Shown here: positions 1 through 8,104 of the stretch, in pieces | Layout: every line of letters starts with the position of its first letter | Numbering within the stretch: the stretch's first letter is position 1 | From: Sediminibacterium magnilacihabitans | GTDB taxonomy: Bacteria; Bacteroidota; Bacteroidia; Chitinophagales; Chitinophagaceae | NCBI GenBank assembly: GCA_002973575.1 | Contig: PVEQ01000001.1 | Location: 558,001-622,000 of the forward strand | Direction of reading: 5' to 3' | Length of the DNA stretch: 64,000 nt | Position numbers and translations under genes: made by a program | The notes under the pieces: model-generated | Told to the model about the DNA's origin: nothing | Databases searched by the model: none | What the model saw: the letters and a program-made list of their open reading frames with translations, nothing else

Positions 1-2158
1 GTTGATCGGCTTTCAACTTGGCAAGGCGTGCTTCGTTGAAACGTCCTTCAATAAAGAGGCGGTAAACCGATTCGTATGTTTGCGTTGGTGCATCGGGTTG
101 GTTGGCCGATTGTGCCTTACGTAATAAAGCGGTATAGGAGCCGGCCGGATAAGATTTGTTCAAAACGGTCCGCATCGAATCGGCTTTGGCAACGGCATCG
201 CTCTCCTGGTAGCAAAGCGATAAGTTGAACAGCACCTGCTCTGCGGAAGCGCTTTCAGGGAAACGTTTCAGAAAAGCTTCATAAGTGGCGATGGCCGAAG
301 GGTAGTCACGCAATTGATTTTGGAAGGTAAGTGCACTCGAAAGCAATGATTGACTGATCAATTTATTGGATACATCCAGCTGTGCTTCGGTAAGCGGTAT
401 CTCTGCGAGCAAAGTTTCGAGACTGAGTTCTTTTTCTTTTGGTGCCGTGCTCTCTTCGGATTGTGTTTTCTGTGTGTTGACTGCCTGGGAATTGGCGGTA
501 CTGAAAGATTTGTCTACCGCAGCCTGCCTGCGCCAGTTATCAACGTTGGGCCTGTTACCCCAGCGGGTTTTGAATTCAGCCGCGCCTCTTGTTTTCAACG
601 ATGCATTCTGAAAATAGAAACCGGCGGTATTGCTATTGAATAAATCTATGGTAGCTGTGTTACCGGAAGCTCCGCCTGTTTCTGTTGTTTCAGTTTCTTT
701 CAATCCTTTTTCTTTTCGCAACCGGCGGATCATTTTTTTTGCGGCAGTGAGCCTTTCACCGGCCGGCAACGTTGCCAGGCTTTGCAGGCTATCCTGGTGA
801 CGGACAACAGACTCATTTGCTGCAATGAGTTGCAGGGCAGGTTTGAGATTGGCGATCTTTTGCTTTGCCGCTTCGTCTACTAATGAAGTCTCCACACTAT
901 CGTAAAACCTGTATGCATTGGCATAGGCTTTACGGTTATAGTTGAGGTCTCCGAGCAGCAGAAAGCTTTGTTGTTTTAGTGCGGCATTGCCGGTATTGTA
1001 TTGAATGCTTTTCAGCAGCAGTTGTTGTGCGGCCGAATCGCGATGGCGTTGCAGTTCCAGTTGAGCGGCTGTGTGATAAATAATGTCACGATAGATGATG
1101 TACTTGTCGCGACGCGCCATTTTCAACAGTTCATTCAGGTTCTCCTGCAAGGCATTGTCTTTTTTCCCGCTCGCCAGGGAGGCAATATTCAAACGGGCAT
1201 ATACTTCCATAACAGGATCGATTGCGTGGCGGATGGCGCGCTGGAACATTTCCATTGCCTGATTATCTTTTTTGGCCAATTGATAAAGTTGGCCGGCGAG
1301 GTATTCTCCTCTTGCCCGCACAGCGCCTGAAGCAGGCAGGGATTTGGAAAGCTGGGATGCAGCGCTGTCGTACATTTCCTGCTTGTAAAACCAATAAGCG
1401 CTGAGTTCATGCAAGGATGGTTGAAGCCTCGAAGGAAAATGCGGGTCCTGCCGCAGAATCTCGAGTAAACCTGCTGCGTCGCCCATTTTCTGTTGCTCGA
1501 GATAAGTGCGTACCTGCCATGTCAATGCCTCATTCCTGCTGGGCAGTGTGGTGAAGATTTTTTTCAGCAGGGTTCTTTTTTCGTCGGTGGCAACGGTGAA
1601 TACGCCCCCGGTATTGCTGGCATTGCTTCCCAGGGGAATGTCATAACCGTCATCTTTGGGAGCGTACACATAATTGATGTATTGGAAGACGGCAGTGGCT
1701 GAATCGAAATTTTTGCGGAGCAGGTAAGCTTTTCCCATCAGCACATACAAGTTATCTACCCAGTCGCTCCGCAGGTCATGCAACAGTATCCCGGCATTGC
1801 ATTTATAGATAACGGTATCGATCAGGTCTTTGGCTGTTACATCCAGGCTGTAATCATAGAATGACAGCAGTTGCCCGTAATCGTCTTTGTGCTGTTGCCT
1901 GGCCCTGTTGATGATATCATTGACCAGGTTGTTGGCATTGAAATAATAATTGAACCGGCTGGTGGCATTGGTAAAGATGCGCCGGGGAATGGTGAATTTC
2001 CTGTTGCCCGTTTTTTCGGCGGGCAGGCTTCTTTCGGTGTACGGCTTTGGTTTTGTGAGTTCAATAGTGGTATTGGGTTGTGCATGCACTACCTGGGCTG
2101 AATGGAATATCGCCAATACAAAACCAACAAATGTGACCCACTTTGGGAATTTCGACAT
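1..2158 (-). CDS. porW: PorW/SprE-like tetratricopeptide protein of the type IX secretion/gliding machinery (3' end beyond window)
   Basis: The reading frame is open from an ATG at 2158 (alternative in-frame ATG at 2167) to the left edge, about 719 codons, so the C-terminus is missing. The N-terminus is a Sec signal peptide ending near VVHAQ, with no lipobox cysteine. It is followed by IPRRIFTNATSRFNYYFNAN and many TPR-like helical pairs (WVDNLYVLMGKAYLLRKNFD). Near residue 520-545 lie FYFQNASL and FKTRWGNRPNVDNWRR, which I recognise as a hallmark block of PorW/SprE proteins. In Flavobacterium and Porphyromonas these proteins are needed for type IX secretion. The gene is divergent from 2225. 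F. johnsoniae SprE is a lipoprotein; this copy shows no lipobox. Family assignment is by eye. Confidence 0.78.
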   Translation of the reverse strand, partial: MSKFPKWVTFVGFVLAIFHSAQVVHAQPNTTIELTKPKPYTERSLPAEKTGNRKFTIPRRIFTNATSRFNYYFNANNLVNDIINRARQQHKDDYGQLLSFYDYSLDVTAKDLIDTVIYKCNAGILLHDLRSDWVDNLYVLMGKAYLLRKNFDSATAVFQYINYVYAPKDDGYDIPLGSNASNTGGVFTVATDEKRTLLKKIFTTLPSRNEALTWQVRTYLEQQKMGDAAGLLEILRQDPHFPSRLQPSLHELSAYWFYKQEMYDSAASQLSKSLPASGAVRARGEYLAGQLYQLAKKDNQAMEMFQRAIRHAIDPVMEVYARLNIASLASGKKDNALQENLNELLKMARRDKYIIYRDIIYHTAAQLELQRHRDSAAQQLLLKSIQYNTGNAALKQQSFLLLGDLNYNRKAYANAYRFYDSVETSLVDEAAKQKIANLKPALQLIAANESVVRHQDSLQSLATLPAGERLTAAKKMIRRLRKEKGLKETETTETGGASGNTATIDLFNSNTAGFYFQNASLKTRGAAEFKTRWGNRPNVDNWRRQAAVDKSFSTANSQAVNTQKTQSEESTAPKEKELSLETLLAEIPLTEAQLDVSNKLISQSLLSSALTFQNQLRDYPSAIATYEAFLKRFPESASAEQVLFNLSLCYQESDAVAKADSMRTVLNKSYPAGSYTALLRKAQSANQPDAPTQTYESVYRLFIEGRFNEARLAKLKADQ

Positions 2159-2224
2159 CGGATACATAAAACTGTCTAAAAGTACAGCTATTTATGAATA
2201 CCTTTATCCTGATTTAACAGCATC

Positions 2225-2617
2225 GTGAAACCGGAAAATAACAATAGTCTCAAGCGCCTGCGCAACAGTTACCGCCTGGTAGTGATGAACGACGATACCT
2301 ATGAAGAAGTGGTAACGTTCAGGCTGTCGCGCCTGAGCGTGTATGTAGGGTTGAGTACCGCTTTTGTTTTGCTGGTGGGGCTAACCATTGCCCTGATCTC
2401 ATTTTCCCCGCTCAAATATTATATACCCGGTTACGGCACCCGTGAAAGCCGGAGTGCGTTGCAGGCTTTGAAGATACGCACCGATTCGCTGGAACAGGCG
2501 CTTCAATACAAAGAGCAGTACATCGATGGGGTAAAGAAAGTGCTCACAGGTAATACACCTTCCCAACTCGATACCATACCGGCTGTGATTCCCAGGACCG
2601 AGACCACCAACGAATAA
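2225..2617 (+). CDS. Small single-pass membrane protein resembling the N-terminus of Bacteroidota M23 peptidases
   Basis: 130 residues from a GTG start. A cytoplasmic head (RLVVMNDDTYEEVVTFRLSR) is followed by one membrane helix (about 38-60), then SPLKYYIPGYGTRESRSALQ and a short coiled-coil-like segment (TDSLEQALQYKEQYIDGVKK). From memory this resembles the membrane-anchor part of Bacteroidota M23 (LytM-type) peptidases, which continue into a peptidase domain. Here the frame stops in a proline/threonine tail and no HxxxD or HxH motif is present. It lies 7 bp before the AtpI-like gene on the same strand. The family is known only by resemblance and the function is unknown. Confidence 0.6.
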   Translation: MKPENNNSLKRLRNSYRLVVMNDDTYEEVVTFRLSRLSVYVGLSTAFVLLVGLTIALISFSPLKYYIPGYGTRESRSALQALKIRTDSLEQALQYKEQYIDGVKKVLTGNTPSQLDTIPAVIPRTETTNE

Positions 2618-2624
2618 ATTAAAT

Positions 2625-2846
2625 ATGGGGCAAAAAAAAGCTGACATCCTGGTGCGTTATGCAGGATTGGCAACTGAATTGATAGCCGGACTGGTCATTG
2701 GCGTATACCTGGGCGGATGGCTGGATAAAAAAATGGGTCTTGTAAAACCCGTTTGGCTTTGGCTGTTACCTTTGTTGGTATTGATGGTGTTGTTGATAAA
2801 ATTGATTCGGGATACTTCAACAGATAAGAATGGAAAAAGAAAATAA
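2625..2846 (+). CDS. atpI: AtpZ/AtpI-family F1Fo ATPase-associated membrane protein
   Basis: 73 residues. Two hydrophobic helices (about 14-34 and 43-62) are separated by the loop GGWLDKKMGL. The spacing and the motif YAGLATELIAGLVIGVYLGG are typical of AtpZ/AtpI proteins, which assist c-ring assembly or Mg2+ supply for the ATP synthase. The gene is followed within 1-2 bases by a second small membrane protein, which suggests translational coupling. In most relatives the ATP synthase subunit a gene comes soon afterwards. Here an SprT-like gene follows instead and no atp subunit gene is in the window. Confidence 0.75.
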   Translation: MGQKKADILVRYAGLATELIAGLVIGVYLGGWLDKKMGLVKPVWLWLLPLLVLMVLLIKLIRDTSTDKNGKRK

Positions 2847-2847
2847 A

Positions 2848-3234
2848 ATGAGATTTTGGCCCCTGCTGGCAACATTTTTCTTCGTTAGTGGGGTTGCAGT
2901 GTTTTTAAGATCAAATATGGATGATTGGGGAATTGATAGTAAGGTGGTTATAGTTTCTAACCTTTTATTGTTTGTGATAGGGTTGTTCAGTATTATCCTG
3001 CAGGAACGTTCTTTGCGCAGTAATAACCCCAATGCATGGATACGGATGGTGATGGTATCTACTTTCATCAAATTGATCGTATTAGGAATTGCTGTGGTTG
3101 TCTATATAACAAAAGCAGGCGTTCACAAGAATAAATACGCCATTTTCATATCTATGGGGTTATATGTTTTGTATACCTGGATAGAAGTCCGCACCAGTCT
3201 GAAATTGAATAAAAAATCCAATGCCGGTAACTGA
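2848..3234 (+). CDS. Four-helix membrane protein downstream of atpI (unknown function)
   Basis: About 128 residues from the ATG at 2848 (MRFWPLL). An in-frame ATG at 2830 would overlap the atpI-like gene by 17 bp. Four hydrophobic segments are visible: LATFFFVSGVAVF, VVIVSNLLLFVIGLFSIIL, MVMVSTFIKLIVLGIAVVVY and YAIFISMGLYVLYTW. The short tail is basic. The size and topology recall AtpI-type proteins, and the coupling to the preceding AtpZ-like gene suggests a shared role in ATP synthase assembly, but this is inference. The 3' end overlaps the next gene by 14 bp. Confidence 0.6.
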   Translation: MRFWPLLATFFFVSGVAVFLRSNMDDWGIDSKVVIVSNLLLFVIGLFSIILQERSLRSNNPNAWIRMVMVSTFIKLIVLGIAVVVYITKAGVHKNKYAIFISMGLYVLYTWIEVRTSLKLNKKSNAGN

Positions 3235-3850
3235 GCATCCCATGCAGGCGCTGGCAGCCTATTTGCCGGAGGGTAGTTTTGAACAAGTGGTGGAATACCT
3301 GCATCATTACAAAGTACACCTCACCGTTACCAAACAACGGAAATCAGTGCTGGGCGATTATCGTCACGCGGGAATGGGGCGCAACCACCGCATCAGTATC
3401 AACGGCAACCTCAACAAATTCGAATTCCTCATTACTTTATTGCACGAACTGGCACACCTGCTTACATTTGAGCAGTATGGCAACAAGGTAGAGTCGCACG
3501 GGAGGGAATGGAAGCATTTGTACAGCCACCTGCTTGTGACCTTCATACAACATAAAATATTTCCTGCCGATATAGAAAAAGCCTTGCAGGCTTCTGTGCT
3601 CAATCCCGCTGCTACTGCCAATGGGGAAACGGCGTTGTTGCTGGTGCTCAGGAAATACAACCCTGTACAAAAAGAAGATCATGTGCACCTGGCATATCTG
3701 CCGGAAGGAGCATTGTTTATGATGGATAACGGTAAAATATTCCGGAAGGGACTCATCCGTCGCAAAAGATTTGATTGCGAAGAAATAAAAACCGGACTGC
3801 ACTATTCTGTGAGTCCGGTTATAGAAGTTAAAATGATGAAAAAAGGGTAA
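3221..3850 (+). CDS. SprT-like zinc metalloprotease-domain protein
   Basis: 209 residues. The zinc motif HELAH is at 75-79, and a downstream HGREW (H93) supplies the likely third ligand, as in the SprT-like family (PF10263). The N-terminal part contains RKSVLGDYRH and RISINGNLN, which also fit the family. The C-terminal half (HLAYLPEGALFMMDNGKIFRKG, KRRKRFDCEEI-like) resembles the small C-terminal domain of such proteins but lacks a four-cysteine zinc ribbon. The start overlaps the previous gene by 14 bp; an alternative ATG lies at 3242. The gene ends directly against convergent sucC with no intergenic base. The substrate is unknown. Confidence 0.75.
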   Translation: MPVTEHPMQALAAYLPEGSFEQVVEYLHHYKVHLTVTKQRKSVLGDYRHAGMGRNHRISINGNLNKFEFLITLLHELAHLLTFEQYGNKVESHGREWKHLYSHLLVTFIQHKIFPADIEKALQASVLNPAATANGETALLLVLRKYNPVQKEDHVHLAYLPEGALFMMDNGKIFRKGLIRRKRFDCEEIKTGLHYSVSPVIEVKMMKKG

Positions 3851-5062
3851 TTAAGCCACTGCCTTTTTCACGAGCGATGCAGCTTCACTGAGTTCGATGG
3901 CTGACTGCACTTTGAGTCCGCTTTCATCGATCAGTTTTTTCGCTTCCACTGCATTGGTTCCCTGCAAGCGCACAATGATGGGGATTGTAATATTACCCAA
4001 CTTATTGTATGCTTCGATTACGCCGGCAGCTACGCGGTCGCAACGCACGATACCTCCGAATATATTGATGAGAATGGCTTTTACATTGGGGTCTTTCATG
4101 ATGATGCGGAAGCCGGCTTCAACGGTTTGTGCGTTAGCGGTACCGCCTACATCGAGGAAGTTGGCTGGCTCACCGCCGCTGAGCTTGATCATATCCATGG
4201 TAGCCATGGCCAGACCGGCGCCGTTTACCATACAACCCACGTTTCCGTCGAGCTTTACAAAGTTGAGGTTGTACTGACCTGCTTCCACCTCGGTAGGATC
4301 TTCCTCTGTAATGTCTCTCAGTGCAGCCGTATCGGGATGACGCATCAGGGCATTATCATCGATGTTCATTTTACAATCCACTGCAATAATCTTGTCGTCG
4401 CTGGTTTTGAAGAGCGGGTTGATCTCGAGCATGCCGCAGTCGAGTCCCACATAAGCATTGTATAAATTGGTAACGAACTTCACGCAGCTCTTGAAAGCTT
4501 CGCCGCTCAGACCCAGGTTGAACGCAATTTTACGTGCCTGGAATCCCTGCAGTCCGCCGCCGGGATATACCCATTCTTTGAAAATTTTGTCTGGCGTATT
4601 GTGCGCTACTTCTTCAATGTCCATACCACCTTCGGTGCTGTACATGATCACGTTCATGCCTTTGGCACGATCGAGCAGGATAGACAGGTAGAATTCTTTA
4701 ACAGGCTGGGGACCGGGATAATATACATCCTGGGCTACCAGTATTTTACTTACTTTTTTACCGGCGGGACCAGTCTGGATGGTTACGAGGGTACCCCCTA
4801 AAATATTTTTGGCAATAGTAGCTACGTCTTCCACGGTTTTGGCAACAGCTACTCCACGTTGCTCGGTACCGGCAACCTTACCCTTACCACGGCCTCCGGC
4901 ATGTATCTGCGCTTTGATAACGGCAAAGTTGTTGCCTGTTTGGGTTTTGATCTGACGGTAAGCTTCTTCTGCAGCCATTACTGTATCAACCGCAATGCCT
5001 TCCTGCACAGGTACATTGTACTTTTTCAGTAATTCCTTGGCCTGATATTCGTGGAGGTTCAT
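3851..5062 (-). CDS. sucC: Succinate-CoA ligase (ADP-forming), beta subunit
   Basis: 403 residues starting at MNLHEYQAKELLKKYNVPVQ, the canonical SucC N-terminus. The 13 codons upstream in the same frame are not typical and are excluded. The ATP-grasp features are present: GGRGKGKVAGT near residue 52, CGMLEINPLF, and the C-terminal CoA-ligase block GGTANAQTVEAGF and INIFGGIVRCD. The protein forms a heterotetramer with SucD and makes succinate, ATP and CoA from succinyl-CoA in the TCA cycle. sucD is not adjacent, a separation that is common in Bacteroidota. Length is normal for the family. Confidence 0.95.
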   Translation of the reverse strand: MNLHEYQAKELLKKYNVPVQEGIAVDTVMAAEEAYRQIKTQTGNNFAVIKAQIHAGGRGKGKVAGTEQRGVAVAKTVEDVATIAKNILGGTLVTIQTGPAGKKVSKILVAQDVYYPGPQPVKEFYLSILLDRAKGMNVIMYSTEGGMDIEEVAHNTPDKIFKEWVYPGGGLQGFQARKIAFNLGLSGEAFKSCVKFVTNLYNAYVGLDCGMLEINPLFKTSDDKIIAVDCKMNIDDNALMRHPDTAALRDITEEDPTEVEAGQYNLNFVKLDGNVGCMVNGAGLAMATMDMIKLSGGEPANFLDVGGTANAQTVEAGFRIIMKDPNVKAILINIFGGIVRCDRVAAGVIEAYNKLGNITIPIIVRLQGTNAVEAKKLIDESGLKVQSAIELSEAASLVKKAVA

Positions 5063-5193
5063 GTGTGGAAAAATTTTCGCGAAGATAAGCGAATCGGGCA
5101 TTCATACCATTCGTATTAATTATTTATTGTTCTAACTTTAATTGCCTTACTTTTAGGAGTAACGCTTTTATAAACCAAACCGTGAGAACGTAT

Positions 5194-5763
5194 ATGAAAA
5201 AAACAATTTTTGCATTGCTGGGTACTGCATTGTTAGCAGGTATCTATTCGTTCATCCCCCATACCGCTAAAAAAGAAGTGGCTACTTACAGCGTAAGCGC
5301 TGAGAAAAGCCGTATCGACTGGGTGGCGGCTAAAAAAACCGCTTATCATACTGGTTTTTTCCCTTTGAAAAGCGGGGAAGTACAGCTCGATGGCAATAAG
5401 CTGAAGGGCGGCAAATTCGTGATCGATCTGGCCAATCTGAAAGTGACCGATGCCGGTGGTGGTGACAGGCTCACAGGGCATTTGAAAACCCCTGACTTCT
5501 TTGATGTGGCCAAATTTGGAGAAGCCACTTACGAGATCACAGGAGTAAATTATACATCGGATAATACGGCAGATATCAATGGCACACTTACTTTGAAAGG
5601 AGCCAGCTTCCCTATTAAACTAACGGCTAATATCCGCGGTGTAGATGAGAAGAATTTCTTTGCACAGGCTTTCTTCAGTCTGGACAGGACCACTATAGGT
5701 ATCAATTTCAACGGACCTGCCAAAGATGTGCAGTTAGCTGTTCACCTTTTTGCCAGCAAATAA
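5194..5763 (+). CDS. YceI-family periplasmic lipid-binding-like protein
   Basis: 189 residues from the ATG at 5194. A GTG four codons upstream is possible, but MKKTIFALLGTALLAGIYSF is a clean signal peptide. The mature part has the YceI pattern: YSVSAEKSRIDWVAAKKTAYHTGFF, GGKFVIDLANLKV, LTGHLKTPDFFDVAKF and ITGTLTLKG-like strands, ending in an eight-stranded lipocalin-like barrel. YceI proteins bind isoprenoid-type ligands in the periplasm, but the ligand here is not known. A TACTTTTA box (5148-5155) with TTG 18 bp upstream (5127-5129) is a plausible promoter. An intrinsic terminator follows. Confidence 0.9.
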   Translation: MKKTIFALLGTALLAGIYSFIPHTAKKEVATYSVSAEKSRIDWVAAKKTAYHTGFFPLKSGEVQLDGNKLKGGKFVIDLANLKVTDAGGGDRLTGHLKTPDFFDVAKFGEATYEITGVNYTSDNTADINGTLTLKGASFPIKLTANIRGVDEKNFFAQAFFSLDRTTIGINFNGPAKDVQLAVHLFASK

Positions 5764-5799
5764 GTTTTACTGCCGGCTATTGATACAACATGAGAAAAA

Positions 5800-5825
5800 C
5801 CCCATGCATTGCGTGGGGCTTTTTT
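5800..5825. terminator. Bidirectional intrinsic terminator
   Basis: Stem 5800-5807 pairs with 5811-5818 (CCCCATGC / GCGTGGGG, one T-G pair) around a 3-base loop. It is followed by a T-run to 5825 and preceded by an A-run, so it can serve both the YceI gene and the convergent DinB gene. Confidence 0.85.
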
Positions 5826-5830
5826 ATGGA

Positions 5831-6340
5831 TCAGAGATACCGTTCTTCAACAATATTTTGATGGTGCTTCAGGTGGCCGAAGATAATGAAGGCAAGTGCG
5901 TTGGCTGTTGTGCGGTGATTGCTGGAGATGCCGGCAGAAGAGAGTTGCTCTTCCGTTAAAGATTGCAGAAGCAGGTTGGTGGACTTCCGCAGGGCCAGAA
6001 ATTCTTCTTTCAGTGAATGGAAACTTCTTTTGTCGGCCATAGCATTGGCGGCAAAACTGTTTTCATCAAAGGAAGCGTTGGGTGTAGCATCTTTACGGGC
6101 AGCACGCAGCAAGCGATAGACCATGACTCTTTCTGTATCTATCAGGTGCTGCAGGAGATCCTTCAGCGTCCATTTGCCTTCTGCATACCGGTAATCGGCT
6201 TTTGCTTCGGGAAGGTTCAGGTAAAAAGTTTCGATGGGAGCAGCTTCCTGTTCAAGGATGGTCTTTACATCGTTGCTCTTTACTTTACTGATATAGGTTT
6301 CAAAATAAGGGCCATAATCATTTGCAAGTGGACGTGGCAT
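5831..6340 (-). CDS. DinB-family protein (YfiT-like four-helix bundle)
   Basis: 169 residues. The pattern WTLKDLLQHLIDTERVMVYRLLRAARKD and the late HLKHHQNIVEERY carry the three metal-ligand histidines expected for DinB/YfiT-like bundles (H in LQHLIDTE, then HLKHH). Such proteins are nickel- or zinc-binding putative thiol transferases or hydrolases, and the function of this one is unknown. The ATG overlaps the stop of the upstream subtilase gene by one base (TAATG), so the two are translationally coupled. Confidence 0.85.
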   Translation of the reverse strand: MPRPLANDYGPYFETYISKVKSNDVKTILEQEAAPIETFYLNLPEAKADYRYAEGKWTLKDLLQHLIDTERVMVYRLLRAARKDATPNASFDENSFAANAMADKRSFHSLKEEFLALRKSTNLLLQSLTEEQLSSAGISSNHRTTANALAFIIFGHLKHHQNIVEERYL

Positions 6341-8022
6341 TATCTATTGGCTTTGGTGGTATTTTTTTTAATATCGGTCGTGACTTTGTATTGTTCAGCC
6401 AGCTTCACTGCATTGTATGCGTTGACAATACCGCCGCTTTTGGAAAGATCACTGAAAGATACAACAGATTTTTTATCACCCGGCTTAAAACTGGGTACCG
6501 ATGCATCGGGTACCAATACCGATTGCTCGATGATCTTTTTCACTTGTATGGCGCTGAGTTCAGGATAATAAGAGCGGATCAGCGCGGCGAGGCCGGAAAC
6601 AACAGGTGCAGACATACTGGTGCCCTGCTGGTTGCCATAGGTATGAGTACCGGGGAGGGTAGAATACATTTTTACACCCGGTGCAAACACGTCTACATGT
6701 GTTTTGCCATAATTACTGAAGTCCGCGGCAATGCTGCCATTGATCCTGGGATCACTGCTGGCGCCTACCGTAATAAAATTTCCGGCATTGGTGTTCCATT
6801 CTTTGAGCCAGGGATTGGGATAGCCTACGGTTGTATCGAGGTTGTAAGATTCATTACCCGATGAGTGCACGATGAGCACATCTTTCATTTCTGCATAATG
6901 CACAGCGCTGTCTACCCACATTTTCTCAGGTGAATAATATTTGCCAAAACTCATGTTGATGACCTTAGCGCCATTATCTACTGCATAACGGATAGCGAGC
7001 GCTACGTCTTTATCGTATTCATCTCCGTCCGGCACCACCCTTATCATCATCAGTTTCACATTATCTGCTACGCCATCGATGCCAATATGGTTGCCGCGTT
7101 GGGCGCCGATGAGTCCGCATACATGGGTGCCATGCATAGGCGATGGGCCCATCACATCATTGTTGCCATAGAAGCGATCGGTAAGACTGTTGTAATTATC
7201 CTGTACGATCTCTGCCCGGTTGTCTTTCACTGATTCTTTCGAATCAAAAGCTGCTTTTTTGCCTTCTACATATTCCTCCAACTGGCCCAATATGCTCACA
7301 TTGGTTTCGCTGTTCCTTTCTTCATCCGGTATACCAATCATTTTCATGCTGGTGAGATAAGCCAGTTTGGCTTCTTTGCCCAGCCTGGAAACGGGTTCGA
7401 ACTTTTCAAGTTTGTCGCAGGTATATTCATCGCAACCCATTTCATGGCGCAATACTTTATCGTGCCGTTTCAGGGCTTTGCAGGTGATGTCGAGGATCAT
7501 CAGCTCCATCTGTTCGTCGGGAGAGAAGTTCAATTCATTCACCGCCTTGGTCCAGGCCTGGTAATGGTCTTTATCGACTGGAGAAAATGCGCTGGTATCG
7601 GGTTTGCCTTCGAACCGGCTTTTCCATTTGTGGAAGATACGGGCGCGTTCATCGGGCGCACGTTTGAGGTTGCGGCCATCTTTACCGCCGAGAAAATTCC
7701 ATCCGTACACGTCATCTACATAACCGTTGCCATCGTCGTCGATACCGTTGCCCGGAATTTCTTTCGGGTTATGCCACAGCATGTTTTTCAAATCCTCATG
7801 TGTGGTATCCACGCCGGAATCCAGCACGGCAACCACAACAGGAGTGGACTTCCTCTTTTTGTCTTTCAGGAAATCATAGGCCCTGTTCAGGCTGATACCG
7901 TAAAAAGAATCCTGCGAATGGTCCATCTGGTACCAGTTCTTCGGTATACTATTCTGGGCCTGGCCGCAAACGAAGAAAAGTGGCAATGCCACAACACTTA
8001 AAACAATCCCACGATGCATCAT
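6340..8022 (-). CDS. Secreted S8 (subtilisin-like) serine protease
   Basis: 560 residues with a signal peptide (LSVVALPLFFVCGQAQ). The catalytic triad is complete: D68 in AVLDSGVDTTHEDL, H297 in MHGTHVCGLIG and S469 in GTSMSAPVVSGLAA. The oxyanion asparagine is N390 in HSSGNES. DDDGNGYVDDVYGWNF (about 95-110) follows the Asp motif and is typical of Bacteroidota subtilases. An insertion of roughly 180 residues rich in charged helices separates the Asp and His motifs. There is no lipobox and no obvious type IX sorting tail; the C-terminus is lysine-rich. It is coupled to the DinB gene downstream. The natural substrate is unknown. Confidence 0.93.
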   Translation of the reverse strand: MMHRGIVLSVVALPLFFVCGQAQNSIPKNWYQMDHSQDSFYGISLNRAYDFLKDKKRKSTPVVVAVLDSGVDTTHEDLKNMLWHNPKEIPGNGIDDDGNGYVDDVYGWNFLGGKDGRNLKRAPDERARIFHKWKSRFEGKPDTSAFSPVDKDHYQAWTKAVNELNFSPDEQMELMILDITCKALKRHDKVLRHEMGCDEYTCDKLEKFEPVSRLGKEAKLAYLTSMKMIGIPDEERNSETNVSILGQLEEYVEGKKAAFDSKESVKDNRAEIVQDNYNSLTDRFYGNNDVMGPSPMHGTHVCGLIGAQRGNHIGIDGVADNVKLMMIRVVPDGDEYDKDVALAIRYAVDNGAKVINMSFGKYYSPEKMWVDSAVHYAEMKDVLIVHSSGNESYNLDTTVGYPNPWLKEWNTNAGNFITVGASSDPRINGSIAADFSNYGKTHVDVFAPGVKMYSTLPGTHTYGNQQGTSMSAPVVSGLAALIRSYYPELSAIQVKKIIEQSVLVPDASVPSFKPGDKKSVVSFSDLSKSGGIVNAYNAVKLAEQYKVTTDIKKNTTKANR

Positions 8023-8104
8023 CAGTGTAAATTACTTATCCCCGCAAATTTGCAGAATGATAATGATAATATAACGCACCCGGGTCAGTTTTAGGAAAAT
8101 CTTA

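Noticed and set aside
2225..2617. A frameshifted M23 peptidase gene
   Set aside because: The sequence after the stop codon is the AtpI-like gene; no peptidase motif appears in any frame nearby, so a frameshift is not supported.
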